This document shows, in pieces, positions 1 to 11,199 of a stretch of DNA of 64,000 nt. The stretch lies in assembly GCA_022592435.1 (NCBI GenBank), contig JABYQS010000068.1:1-64000 (forward strand), written 5' to 3'. How positions within the stretch are numbered: the first letter of the stretch is position 1; the number at the start of each line of letters is the position of its first letter. The notes below the pieces were generated by a model. It did no database searches, was not told the DNA's origin, and worked only from the letters and a program-made list of their open reading frames with translations. Made by a program: the position numbers and the translations under genes. The DNA comes from Cerioporus squamosus (taxonomy: Eukaryota > Basidiomycota > Agaricomycetes > Polyporales > Polyporaceae).

Positions 1-938
1 AACAACATCAAGAAGGCTGTCTTGACTTGGGACAAGTATGAGCCACACATCCTGCCTGAAGCCAAGTCCATCCGAGGCTTCAATCATCCCGAGTGTGGTC
101 GACTCCTCTGCCCGCCAACATACAACTGGTCTGACCAAGAGTAAGTATCATGTTGTCGTCTCGGCTGCACCATGTCCTGACGCAGTCTCTTACCAGGGTC
201 CGGAGGGCCCTACAGAACCAGAGCCGCAAGTATCCGGTAGGCGCGAAGAACTGGCCACGCGTACTCTGGCTGAACGAGGAGTTTGACCATGAGAATCCCT
301 CGGAGGGGTTCTTGCGCAATCGCCGTCTTATCCTCGTACGTACTGAGCTGTTATGTTCTATCCCCCATTACCCACACACATCCGCTACTAGATCAGCCGG
401 TACTCTCTCTTGGGCCCGACTGCAAGCACTGCATCTGGCTCTTCGAGAATTCCGACCAGGAAGCCGAAGGCCAAGATTCATCGCATCCGTTCAATCTCCC
501 CGGCATTCATGGCGTACACGGCAGTGTTGGTGAGTACAACTACTTCCGCCAGTATGTACGCATTATTGACTCAATATCGTGCAGCTCCACTTCTCGCTCA
601 ATTCTCAGGAGTCCTTTGGCAATGGCTCGACACCTGGCACCTTCCCATATGAGGCCTTCTATCAGTCGTTGGTTCGGTACATCGAAGACACGATGCCGGA
701 CAATGAACGCTCAGAGCTTCTAGTCTGGTGGACGACGTGAGTATTTCTGTTCAGAGTTCTACCTTCACATGCTGCCAAGAGCGATCTAACTCTGTCGTGC
801 TTTTCCAGGCAGATCTTTGGTTACCTCGAGGACGAGTCAAGTGAGGATGAGTCCGAGTCCGAGGAGCTCACGGTCATGGGGCTGATGAAGAAGGATGCAG
901 CTGCCCGCATCACTCGTATCACCATGGCCATTGCCTAG
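1..938 (+). CDS. DUF6698-type hypothetical protein, 3' part
   Basis: The gene is open at the window's left edge. Exons are 1-140, 197-335, 392-529, 585-736 and 809-938, all GT..AG and phase-consistent, with the TAG stop at 936-938. The protein reads from NNIKKAVLTWDKYEPH to RITRITMAIA. The last two exons carry LHFSLNSQESFG, an FYQSLVRYIED block, a tryptophan pair (LLVWWTTQIFGY) and an acidic serine-rich tail (DESSEDESESEE). This FAL/WW arrangement matches my memory of DUF6698, an uncharacterised agaricomycete family often found in many copies and often next to mobile DNA. Function is unknown. The N-terminus lies outside the window. Family assignment is from motif recall, not a search. Confidence 0.7.
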
Positions 939-1140
939 TTCTTCCTGTCTCGTAGTCAGTGTTGTAGCATTGTATGATCCTCCCGTCCTGACCGCCCCAC
1001 TCCGGCAGTGGTGGTGTGTTCAAATATCACTCTTTCCGATCCCATAATCAGTGCCTGCGATGTGTGACCATTATATTTTCTGCTTCTAGCCTTCGCTTTG
1101 GTTGGTGAACTTCATATCATTGGGTTCCTTGCAACACGTT

Positions 1141-1332
1141 CTAACCAACTGCATACTTGAGATGATCAAAATAGGTGCAAGAATTCCTTCTGTTGCCATT
1201 CATTCTAACCAACTGCATACTTGAGATGATCACAATAGGCGCAAGAATTCCTTCTGTTGCCATTCGTTCCAACCAACCGCATACTTGAGATGATCACGAT
1301 AGGTGCAGGAATTCCTTCTGTTGCCATTGGTA
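1141..1332. repeat. three tandem copies of a 64-bp repeat
   Basis: Copies lie at 1141-1204, 1205-1268 and 1269-1332. Each starts with ctaaccaactgcatac (ccaaccaaccgcatac in the third) and ends with ccttctgttgccatt plus a few bases. The copies differ at only a few positions. They are a local minisatellite in the downstream flank of the DUF6698 gene. No open frame is implied. Confidence 0.9.
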
Positions 1333-1544
1333 GTTATACATGCTATTGCTCCCTTGCTTGTCTGAGACAGAAACATACTTCACCTTAGAACATTATCGCT
1401 AATCCATTGCAAGCTGTCCGATGGGATAATAGTTGCCTTGTGATGAATTGCGTATCCGGGATTGTTACCGTCATTATAATTACATTATGAGCGATTGTAT
1501 TGCCCTAGTAATCTGGTCTAAGATCCGGGTCAAATCTGTGATGT

Positions 1545-1630
1545 GATGCACAGGCGACCGAAGCGAAGACCGCGGCGAGTGTGAGGCGGGTGCCTCGGTG
1601 AGTCGCATGCATTTCACATCCCGAACCTAA
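1545..1630 (+). repeat. exon-like dispersed repeat, copy 1
   Basis: This roughly 86-bp stretch starts gatgcacaggcgaccgaagc. It is homologous to the reverse complement of 21851-21938. Both copies read as a short C-terminal peptide (CTGDRSEDR... ending TSRT then stop), preceded by a plausible acceptor (gatgcacag). It may be a leftover last exon of a gene family or the end of a mobile element. No upstream coding sequence was recognised at either place. Confidence 0.55.
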
Positions 1631-2250
1631 ATAACATACTAGGCAACTAGATGGAGTAGAACAACACGTTGTCTGATGACCAAGGGATTCAGTACAACCT
1701 GATGATCAGTACGACTGGGTGAACCGCTGGCGTGCGGCCCATCGTGATACGGAGAGCAACTGACCTTCGAGAGTCTGTGCAATGTGGTTATATCATTACA
1801 CGGGGCGATAGGTAGTCGATAGGGGAGTCAAAGGTCGTCAACCGGGTGATAGGCAGTCAATGGGCATACGATAGATTGCTCCTTCGAAATTTGTTTCCCT
1901 GCCGCCCGCCTAGGCGCCTATCGCCCGGTGCAAGATCTGACTGCGTGCAGGGTATGAGCTGCTCGCGCACCCAGGCATCGCTCGGAATGTGTCCTCTTTA
2001 TTCTGGGGAAGACAGCCCTGGCCGGGGATCGAACTCAGATCAACGGGGAGGATTACTTGCACGTAAGTGGTGACGTCATGTCGACCTGGAAGCAGTCGCA
2101 GTTCCGAAAACAAACTGACAGCGCAGGTGTATACACGGAGGGGATGAGTACAATTACAACTTTGAGTGTGCGCGATCGCTATAGTACAAGTATGCTGCTC
2201 TTTGTTTCGACGACGTTGGTTGATTACGAGTCCGTGCTATGTGATATAAT

Positions 2251-2797
2251 TTATGCGGTCGCCATGGTGTTGGTCTGTGAGCAGACATCGTCAACATCGG
2301 ACTCAAGTACTCAGCGAAGAAGCATGCACGTACATCAGCGTCCGTGACAATGGGAGTGGGCTGAGTGGGGGACACGGAGATAGCGGGCGCAGTGCGCGCG
2401 ATGGAGCCGAGGTCGGTGTCAGGCGACTTGAGGGCCTTCTTGCGGAACTCGATGCCCTGCTGGACCTCATCGGGGCTCAGGGGGCTGTTGCGCCGCTCGG
2501 GCGCAGGGCGCTCAGATCTGTCGGTCACAGCGACACCTGGTGATGCACATCGCAGTCAGCACATGACATCCCCGATTGCGGTTAGAGGGAGACGGCGGGC
2601 GGCGTACCTGTGGCATCCTCGAACTCGGCCTCCTCGTCCTCGAGGGCGGCGTTCTCGAGCTCGAGCTCGTCCTCGAGACGACCCCAGTTGTGCGGGCCTG
2701 CACCGCCCTTGGGGATGTGCTTGTCCATGCCGTTCTTCGCCTCGGAGCGATCCTTGGCGAGGGCGCTGGGGTAGGACGCGCGCGCAGTACGGGTCAT
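2251..2797 (-). CDS. small STF2-like protein (138 aa)
   Basis: Minus-strand exons are 2797-2608, 2536-2334 and 2274-2251, with GT..AG introns and consistent phase. The protein begins MTRTARASYPSALAKDRSEA, carries KGGAGPHNWGRLEDELELE and has a second half rich in charged residues (PDEVQQGIEFRKKAL, LGSIARTAPAISVSP). It ends TDADTNTMATA. The KGGAGPHNWG block is the hallmark of the fungal STF2-like family, also seen in the HABP4/PAI-RBP1 type of RNA-binding proteins. Yeast Stf2 is linked to ATP-synthase regulation and desiccation tolerance; the role here is inferred only. A TATA box lies 109 bp upstream. An in-frame methionine upstream of 2797 exists but the MTRT start matches the family. Confidence 0.75.
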
Positions 2798-2905
2798 GAT
2801 GATGAGCGTAGAGGAAGAGTGTGTGTCAGTGGGTTGGCTTTGAAAGTGCAACGAGAGCAACGGTGATGATGGTGTGCGATGAGAGACGTTGGGGCGCAGT
2901 ACAGG

Positions 2906-2912
2906 TTATATA
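2906..2912 (-). promoter_or_regulatory. TATA box of the STF2-like gene
   Basis: TATATAA on the minus strand, 109 bp before the start codon at 2797, with an adjacent CCCCT (stress-response-element-like) word. Basidiomycete genes often lack TATA boxes, so a clean one suggests strong or inducible expression. Confidence 0.5.
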
Positions 2913-4127
2913 GGGGTGCTGCGCCACGACGAACCCTCGCTCGCGTGACCGTCGCCAAAGGAGGAGGACTCCGAGGAGCTCGAGCCGATGGCGAGACTCA
3001 GGTTGTGCGTCACATTCTGGGACATTCGAAGCACACCAGCCTCCGCGCAGGTGTTCCCAGAGGTTCCCGCCCGTTCTAGTCCCGTCCCAGTTGCACGGTG
3101 TACTCGGCAACTGTCTTTTTGTGTCCTCGTTGTCCTCGTTGTCCTCCTTTGCTTCCTTGCTGTGCGTCGTCGCCCATGGTCTTTTGTCGTGCTCGAGTTC
3201 GCGTCGCAGAGCGGTGGCGTGCGCGGCGGATAATGGAGCTGGGCGAGGTCATCGTGACATCCACTGACATCCAGCACCGATGACCTATGCGGGGAAACGT
3301 GGGAACGCGATCTGGCAATTGCCGACGCGTCTCCGTCTCCTTGGGACCCCCAACACCCCCGGCAGTACCTGGAACTCAGACGTACGTTCAGTGCACACCA
3401 GGCTCCTTCCCACCCGTCTGCTCGAGTTGAGGGGCGGATCTGCGAGGCGGAGGTCGAGGTGAAGTCCAAGCACCATAACTCAAGGCGGGATCCTACAAGC
3501 GCCAGCCCATCACGTGCCAAGTTCAGCCCCTCAACTCCACTGCAACGGACGCATTCTTTCCGCCCTGCTGAAATCCTGGCAAAGTGATAACGTTGCTTGA
3601 TTCGGCCAGGTGGGATAGTTTACGTTTACGAGACGGTAAGCCTCCAAGGAAAGTCTCGTTTAGGCAAGTTTGGTAGGCTCATAGACCTATTGTGGCAAGT
3701 GTAAGGGAGTTACGCGCAAGGTTTTAGATATCGCAAAACTCTTACTTTCAGCAATCCAATTTCTATGCCTTTACTAACCCCGGAAAGGATGCTTTCTTTG
3801 CAGTGCTCTGACTCTGAGAGTTGGGGCGCTGAACTTGGCACGTGATGACTGGGCGCTTGCAGGATTTGGCCTGAGTACCTCTTTACGATTCAACCCTCAC
3901 CTTCGCTCTAGGATATCGCTCCCCAACTCGAGCAGACGGGTGGGAAGGAGCCTGAGTGCACACTCTCAACGACGTTAACCTCGGTTTCTGCACTTCTGAC
4001 TCTCTGAGCTTCCTGCGATACCCTTTGGCTAGTAACTTGGCTGGTGGCAGCGACTCGGAGGCGGCTGCTACGGGAGCCTGAACGCGACGACACATCTCGG
4101 TGGAACCTCCACGAAACGACGCGCATC
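2913..4127. other. intergenic region between divergent genes
   Basis: This stretch lies between the STF2-like gene (-) and the 5-phosphatase gene (+) and must hold both promoters. No coding sequence was recognised. Its main feature is the inverted repeat at 3391-3961. Confidence 0.6.
3391..3961. repeat. long degenerate inverted repeat (foldback / MITE-like)
   Basis: The left arm (3391-3562) and the reverse complement of the right arm (3781-3961) align over about 175 bp. Shared blocks occur in the same order: gtgcac, ggctccttcccacccgtctg followed by ctcgagttg, atccta/tgcaagcgcc, cacgtgccaagttcagc and attctttccg. The loop is about 218 bp. The arms are interrupted by mismatches and small gaps, so the element is old. 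It has no open frame. It sits immediately upstream of the 5-phosphatase gene. It may be a foldback or MITE-type remnant, or an inverted duplication of a promoter. Confidence 0.75.
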
Positions 4128-7100
4128 ATGTCGAACGCGTTGGACATCGCACAAGAGATCACCCGCCCGACAGAGGACGTCAAGGTCGCGATCGACGCGC
4201 GGTCTGTCCCGAGCCCGAGGACTGAGGAGGAGAAGGAGACCTGGTCTGGGTCCGACCACGAGCCGATCGTGCCCCGCAGGAAGATCCTCGCTGTGGTCTC
4301 GCACGTCCAGGCGGATGGGAAACACGAGCACGGATGGTGAGTCGTATTACGCTTCTTTCGTGTTCTATGGCTCTTGGGGATCGGCAAGTTTGTCCAGCTG
4401 CGAGCATTGCTGAGGTCGTTGAGGGGGCACATGGTGCGCGTCATCATGTGAGGAAGTCCCATGGCGGCAATATTGAGCTGATTTGCTTCAATGGTGTGAC
4501 GGTTTAAGGACTTGTGAGGACCCACGCACCTTCGTGTCGGCCGCATGGGTGTGGACGTGTCATGGAAGCTGCACCTGCGGCAGGGATGCGTTGGTCATAC
4601 GCCAGGTCTCTTGCCGAACGTGCTCATGTTCAGAGGGCGATCTGCTTGAGTTGGCATATAGTTAGCAGCACCTCACGCGAGTGTGCACCTCACTGTTGCG
4701 TGCTAGATAACAGACGACCGCCTGGAAGATTGCGTTAGCATTCACATTCGGTGGGAGCTGTTGAGGCTTCTTTGGCATATGCGCGCGTGGCGGGAATTCG
4801 CGCATATTCCATCCGTGTTACGAGGGTAGAAGTTGGACGTCCACGACCGGCAGCAAGGTGGCTCTCTTCTATGTCCCTTGCGGACCTCGGAGGATGGACG
4901 TGTATGATGCCGAGCATACCAAGTCTCCAACCGGGTTATAGGCAGCCCTTGTAGCCAGAAACCCGACCTTTTCATTGGATGCGTATACTCCCGGTCTTGA
5001 CCTACTACGCAGCCGCATTAGCAGCTCATCCCTTGATGCTAGATATGGGTTCGCTTGAGGCGTGCCAAGGAGCGCGACTGCTATGTGGCTGTGGATGTGT
5101 GATGCGTCAATCATCAGAGTTCCACCTCGTCCACACCGTCTCCAGCTTTCGTCGGGCATGGTTCGATACAGTACGGGGCCCACTCGGCTGATTAGATGCG
5201 ACTGCTGACAGAGGCGAAGGTCTTGTACAGCAGGCCTTGTGCCGTACTGGTTGTATGACGGAGATAGGGCGCATACAGACTGCTCAGACCGAATGGATTT
5301 GCCCTCTGAACCGCCTCGAGCACAACCCACGATTGCAGCGGATTGCGGCGGTCACAACTTGGCGCAACTGCCGTGTTCGTGGGTGCTGTACACTGTCTCT
5401 CCGGGCCAGCCGGCATATGGGTGCGACCATGGTCGGAGCGCGCTGGGTGCGTGCACGTACTCTGGCTGCTGACAGATATCGTGCCCGTTCCTTGGGACGG
5501 CTGCCGTGCTCGTGCTCAAGGCGATGTTTATGGGATGTTGCGCAGTCCACTCACCTCGTATGGGTGCTGTCGGAATGGCTATAGGTCCGGTAAAGCACAG
5601 TCATGATTCATTGGCAGTTCAGAGTCCCGTCGTTGGGGATCGCTCTACGTCCTGCTGCGTTATGACCAGATGTGAGAAGACTGCGTTCGAGGCGACGGTT
5701 CAATAGAATAGCGAACCTTCTAGCTTGTACCGTTGATGTCGGCGGGGCCTAGGGTTTGCGAGCGTTCTTTGTGTGTCGCTGCGGATGCTTTTCGGTTTCC
5801 AAGGCGTGGCGTGATGTACTCGTTCACAGGAGACGTCTTACTGAGCTTTTTTACTGTGCAGCGTCTTCGTTTTCACTCACAAGCCGCCGCTGGTGCATAC
5901 CATACCCGAGGACTACGTCGTTGAGCATGCGTTCCCAATAATACACGGCTTTTCGATAGCCATGTCCCAACCCCGGCAGTCAACAATAGACTTGTCCTCG
6001 CCACCGGCCGGAAGCTCCTTTAATCTCAATCAGCCTAGGACAGGTACGTGGATAGGCTTCAGTCGGCGGCCGGGGGGCGCACTCTCGCGCTCAATGTTCG
6101 CTTGTCTTTTTGATGTCATGCGGCGTTCGTTCGGCGTTGAGGGGACCAGCATGGTTATGCCTAGAACGTGTTGAGTGATGCTGTGTGCCCTGTCACAGAT
6201 ACTGGGGAGAGCTGTGTATTACCCGCCGCATCGGGTGCTTCGTTTTGCACGGACTAACCCAACATGCGGTCTGCCGCCTGAGGCGGACGCAACTTAGAGC
6301 GAGTGTGGTCGATACTGCGTCGCCCCAGCTCCGCCCTAAGTGCTATACACTCTGACAAGCTCATCCGTCTGCAGAACTCACTGTAACCATCAACCCGGGA
6401 GAAGATACCCCATTTTCACCTATTACTCTCCAGACACATGACATCCAGGGGCTGCGTGCGTTGCTTGATGAGTGCAAGCGTCTCAAGGAAGCAATTGGTG
6501 CGCTTGTGCTCCCGTACGGCCGTTGGGTCCGCTCTGAGAAATTTTTCTAGCGACGCAGACAGCGGATGACTACGACTTCGAGCCGTTTGGATGGGTGGCG
6601 CCTTACATTGCGGACCACGCGCTGCCTCCGCTGCGTACGCTCTCTCGCTTGATGTCATGCGCGCGCATCTAGTGACCGAAGACGTCGATTGGCAGTCTCG
6701 TCCATACCCCCTGATTTACGGAAGCTCAAGAAGCCCGTTCATACCCGTCTATCCACAGCGAGCGCGGGCACGCCCGGCGACGATATCTCCGACGTCGAGA
6801 CCATACGTGAGGAATGGATGCGCAGGAAGGTCGAGGACGAACTGTTCTCGCGTGCGGAGAAGGCAGGCCTGAAGTGCGTAGCCGTCGGGGCCGGTGCGAG
6901 GTGCTTCTCGCGTGTGGTTCTGACCGTGGGTCTCCGGTAGGATCCGAGTGGGCACGTTCAACGTCAACGGCAAGTTCCCTTCGCAGGATCTGTCTGCTTG
7001 GGTCAGAGGGGAGATCGCCCGGCCGCCTGCGGCTTTCATACCTCCCCTGAAGGAGATTTCGCCTCTCTCGCTGGGAGAGGGTCAGAAGCATCCGGTCGAG

Positions 7101-10100
7101 GAGACGCTCGGTGAGTCTCTCTCCACCTCGGCCGGTGTCTTATCGCTCTGCACTCTGACATCGTCCCATATGGACTCGACTTCCAGCTGCAGAGGACCCT
7201 AGCAACGGCCAGTCCCCCGACACCACCTCGGCAGAGACTAGGTCGCTTTCCGCAGTGTCAGATGCGACCACATATGTGAATTTCTCAGTGGATACACAAT
7301 CTGCAGAGACAGCCGTTTCAGATGCCCCGCCGGACGTCCCTGAGGACCCTAGTGATCCTGACGTGCTGGTGCTCGGTTTTCAGGAGCTAGATCTGTCCAC
7401 GGAGGCTCTGCTCTATTCGACGAAGACCGTCCGGGAGGAGGCGTGGTGCATGGCCGCGTTCGCGGGACTCGGCGAGAAGGCCGTCCTCTACGAGAAGGTG
7501 GGCGCCGATCCGGCCGTTCCTAGTGCACACAGCGGTGGCAGTACTGACCATGCGACCCTGCCTGTATGTTCGCTGTCCAACTCGCATTGCACCGCCATAG
7601 CTTGCGTCCAAACAACTCGTCGGCATGCTGCTGGTTATTATTGTCAAGAAGCGGCTGCGGCCCAATTTTAGCGAGGTCCGTGCCGTTTCGGTCGGCGTGG
7701 GCATTATGGGCATCATGGTACGTACGCAATGCGTGGGGGGTTTTGTATTGCGTCCGTTGACATATTCGCTCAACATCGCCATCCAGGGGAACAAGGGAGC
7801 CACCGCGATACGCCTTCTGTTCTCACCGACGCCGCTCCCATCCGCAGTGGATGCGGAGCCGCAGGTTCGGCCGACCGTGCTCACGTTCGTGAACGCGCAC
7901 CTGGCCGCGTTCGACGAGATGTACGAGAAGCGGAACTCGGACTTCCAAGAGCTGTCGAAAAGGCTAGTTTTCGAGCCCGCGATCTCCGGGGAGGAGCAGC
8001 AGCAGCCGTCCAATGGGAGCTGGTACAGCCGCGCGGCTACCCCGCTGAGCATCTTCGAGTCCGATGCACTTTTCTGGCTAGTGAGTGTCCCTTTCCGAGG
8101 CTCCGATGCTAGTTGCCGCGTGGCTGTCGGCGGGCCGCTCACAGATAGTGGTTTTGACGTCCCTCTAGGGCGGTGAGTGCTTGCCCAGATCATGCTGTCT
8201 GCGGGACGTGCCGTTGGCTGCGCTCATTAACGACCGGCCACGCTGGCAGACCTGAACTACCGATTGACGCTCCCGGACGCCGACGTGCGGAGCTTGCTGG
8301 CAGACGACCAGCTGAGGGAGGAGAACATCAGGACATTACGGCGCTTTGATCAGGTTCGTGCCTGCGAGCGTCATGTTCGGAACGTCACCGCGCTGACACG
8401 CACGCACATCTGGCGGGGCTTGCCCATGTGCAGCTGGCCGCGGCGATGAGGACGAAGAAGGCGTTCGAGGACTTTGTCGAGCAGCCGATCACACATCTTC
8501 CGTGAGTGCTGCCTAATTGAAGATCTCGCGGAGTTGGCGACAGCCTCTGGCCATTGACATTGACGACTTCTAGTTCGTATCGCTTCAGCGCAGGCGTCCT
8601 CGCTGACGGCATGGGTTACGACATGAAGTAAGATTTACCCCGCCTCCCGTCCCTCGTCGCCCGTTGGTGCTGAACGTGCTCGTCTCTGCGCGACACGCTT
8701 GCAGGCGCAAGCCTGCCTGGACCGACCGGATCCTCCACATGGGGTCCAAGGCGGTGACAGTGAAACAACGGTCCTACGCGAGCCATGCCACAATCACGAT
8801 GAGCGACCACCGTCCGGTGTCTGCTGAATTCGAGCTGGAGGTGCGTTTCAACCTTCCCCGGCGCCGGGCCTTCGTTCGGAGCATGCTGCCGGCACGCGGC
8901 TCTTGCTGCGCCATCTCGCTTAATTCTGTCCGTCTGCAATTGCGAATGGTACTGAATTGCTTGCGGTGCAGGTGCCCGCGGTCAGCTTCGATGAATACGA
9001 GGAGTTTGTCCATCGCGTCTGGCGGGACGTCTCAGCGATCGAATACGTCGAAGAGCGCCCGCGCGTGCGGGTCGGGCCAACCAACATTGATTTTGCGAAA
9101 ATATCGTGCGCACGTTTGGCATCCGGTTCCGCTGCCGTCGATATGACTGAAAACATGAAATCAGCTACAGGCGCGAGGTCACGAGAAGCCTCGAAGTCGT
9201 CAATGTTGGCAAGGTTTGCAGATCTGTGGTTTCCGTGCCGTGTTTAGTAGTCGCTGAAGCCCCTCCCTGCGCAGGTGCCATGCTCGTTCCGTTTCGTGCC
9301 CCAGAGTCCCACTGCGGATACTTGTAAGGTTCCACTTGCGTCACTGCGTCAGTATACTGAGGTGGTCTTCCCCGCAAAAGGCCCGTCTTGGCTGCGCATT
9401 TATCCTATAACGGTTCGCATTGGAATTTCGCTCGACTGGCTTAGACTGATAGCAATATTGGAACTAAGGGGCTTGTACTCCCGGGAGAGAAGGTCGACGT
9501 GACGCTCACAGCACAGGTCGATGAGGCACTCGCGTCAAAGCTCAACGTCGGCCAGGCACACCTTGAGGAAACTCTGGTGCTCCACACCCCGCTCGGCAGG
9601 GACCACTTTGTTGCAGTCTCGGCGGACTACGGTACTGTCAAGGTACATCCGCTCTTGTGGACATGGAAGCTGATGTTCGGGTCTAGAGCGTACATGCTTT
9701 GCAACGAGTCTATCGTGGCTTGTCCGTCTTCCAGGGCCTGTGAGGGAGCTTCAGAGCCCGGACGACCTTCTCCCCGAGGCTAGGAGCGTCAACGCACCTC
9801 GCGAGATCATGAGACTGGTGAACTGGCTCATGAGTAATGCGACAGAGACGGTGGGCGCTCCTTCGAAGTCCGCTCCATCTGCGGTGACTAACTGCGATCG
9901 GGGCTTAGGACGGACTGTTTCTGACTCCAGGTGACGAAGAGCTTATGCGAAAGATCCGAGAGGTATGTCGTATGCTTGGCTGGCATGGCTTGTGCAATCA
10001 TGACGGCATCCTCGTACGATAGAACTTGGATACGGGCGAGGAGTTCGACTTCGGTGCCGCGGAGAAGGACCCAAAGCTCGCGCTCGCTTTCGCGGACACC

Positions 10101-10588
10101 CTGCTGCAGCTTCTCGCGTCGTTGAGCGAGCCCGTTATTCCTCCAGCATTACATGCGAGGTGTGCCCAGATGACGAGCAGAGATGAGGCATTTGAGGTAC
10201 GATATTCCCTTATCGGGGCATGTGTTCAATATTCAGAACGTTGATCTGCAGCTTCTGGACGATCTACCCGTCGTCAATGTCAATGTGGGCATCCGTCCAC
10301 TTTCAACCAGAGACGGCCGACACTAAATGTCGCTTTTGCATTCAGGTCTGGATATCCCTTACGGCGTTCCTGCACTTTCTTGGTCAACAGAGTGCATACA
10401 GAGGAAGCGTAGAGCAACTCGGTGAGCCTAGAGAAGCCTACTCGCGATTCACGTCACTGAACATGCCGGATCCTGACTCCTCGATAGTGGCCATATTCAC
10501 ACCCATCCTCTTCCGCGACGATCTAACCTCCCCGATGCCTGTTTCTATCATCGGCAGAAGAAACTTCCTGCGATACTTCATTGGGTGA
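4128..10588 (+). CDS. type II inositol polyphosphate 5-phosphatase, OCRL/INPP5B-like
   Basis: This gene encodes 1033 aa in 24 exons: 4128-4336, 5862-6043, 6375-6497, 6563-6634, 6696-6873, 6941-7110, 7193-7497, 7601-7717, 7787-8080, 8169-8172, 8250-8353, 8434-8501, 8574-8627, 8705-8840, 8972-9105, 9165-9213, 9275-9412, 9469-9631, 9687-9850, 9909-9962, 10023-10196, 10252-10284, 10346-10421 and 10488-10588. Residues about 1-190 are an N-terminal PH-like region. The 5-phosphatase catalytic domain spans about 256-672 with RVGTFNVNGK, FQELDLS, GNKGAT, NAHLAAF, WLGDLNYR, PAWTDRI and MSDHRPVS, and has a low-complexity insertion of roughly 95 residues after RVGTFNVNGK. An ASH domain (about 673-830) and a RhoGAP-like domain (about 875-1033, IPPALHARC, TAFLHFL) follow. 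Family members remove the 5-phosphate from PI(4,5)P2 and related lipids in membrane traffic. The start is the first in-frame ATG. Exons 1 and 24 are the least constrained; exon 16 has two acceptors (after 9164 or six bases later). Confidence 0.88.
4337..5861 (+). other. unusually long first intron (1525 bp)
   Basis: The donor gtgagt follows GKHEHG and the acceptor tgtgcag precedes CVFVFTHKPPLVHT. The split Cys codon and the smooth PH-like reading across it support one intron. Neighbouring introns are mostly 50-80 bp (intron 2 is 331 bp). No protein motif, terminal repeat or known element was seen inside, though an old insertion would explain the length. Confidence 0.6.
8169..8172 (+). other. 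4-nt micro-exon (GGCG) of the 5-phosphatase gene
   Basis: Exon 9 ends phase 0 after ...LFWL at 8080, and exon 11 begins 'ac ctg aac tac' at 8250. Only the four bases between acceptor ctctag (ending 8168) and donor gtgagt (from 8173) supply Gly plus the first base of Asp. Together they rebuild the invariant W-L-G-D-L-N-Y-R motif and keep the frame. Flanking introns are 88 and 77 bp. Confidence 0.75.
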
Positions 10589-10808
10589 GATCTAACCGGA
10601 GGATGGGAACACGCGGAGTAAATGCTTCGTGTCGCCGAGGCGAGTATACATTAGGAAATGGTGCTGTTTATATATACTACTAATTTATGAAGTCCAAAAT
10701 ACTGAGCGGAGCGCGACGAGAAGACACTATAGGTGCGGGTCACTGTTTCTGGCTACAGGCGAGAAACTCGGCCGTCAGCCAGGATACTCGATGGGTCGTC
10801 CTTCTGAC

Positions 10809-11116
10809 TTACACCGGGACGTAGGTGCATGGAAGACCTCTGCGCTGGCAGTTGGCGCACGTCTGTCGGCCGTCACACTTCAACTTCCGGCCTACGGAGG
10901 TATTAAGACTGTACAAGTGCAGGAGGTACGTCGTCGCGTACCTCTGCAGAACTGGCAGGCCATGGGCGTACGGCGCGGAGTGCGGGGCATGTCGTAGACA
11001 TCGTCGTCGGAATCGTGCGTGTTGCTCTGGTGGCTGGAACCGGTCTGTGCAGTGCAGTCGTCAACATGAGCACAGGAGGACGCCATGTGTGGCGTGTTAC
11101 GCACTTGGGAGCTCAT
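10809..11116 (-). CDS. small Zn(II)2Cys6 domain protein (85 aa)
   Basis: Exon 1 is 11116-10942 and exon 2 is 10891-10809, joined by a 50-bp GT..AG intron inside the zinc cluster. The domain reads MACQFCRGRKLKCDG then RQTCANCQRRGLPCTYVPV and stops: all six cysteines of a fungal Zn2Cys6 cluster (CX2CX6C..CX2CX6C) are present at the very C-terminus. Upstream are SSQVRNTPHMASS and an acidic patch (HDSDDDVYDM). No activation or middle-homology domain is present in this model. It likely binds DNA in the nucleus. A TATA-like box 84 bp upstream supports the short model. A minus-strand frame at about 11328-11460 ending AYDDGPHTPK could instead be an upstream exon. Confidence 0.7.
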
Positions 11117-11199
11117 GGGGATGGAAGAGAAAAGCCGCGAAGCTGGACGGAGGGATATTCGAATGAATGAGATGAAGATGACCGAGGCCGAGCTGCACC

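Larger units (their letters stand above)
939..2250. other. gene-poor intergenic region with small repeats
   Basis: No gene is recognised between the DUF6698 stop and the STF2-like stop. It holds the 64-bp tandem repeat (1141-1332), an exon-like dispersed repeat (1545-1630) and a stretch near 1805-1870 with loosely repeated 'gataggtagtc' words. Short open frames here show no family motif and no splice support. Confidence 0.6.

Noticed and set aside
2015..2110. tRNA-like T-arm (gttcgatcc on the minus strand)
   Set aside because: The expected T-stem pairs poorly and no matching acceptor or D-arm is found at the right distance; at best a SINE or tRNA remnant.
7387..8193. 268-codon minus-strand frame
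   Set aside because: Antisense to the catalytic exons of the 5-phosphatase gene; no motif of its own.
9324..9352. 29-nt intron in the ASH domain of the 5-phosphatase gene
   Set aside because: gtaagg...gtcag looks like an intron but is too short, does not keep the frame, and the sequence reads in frame through it (DTCKVPLASLRQYTEVV).
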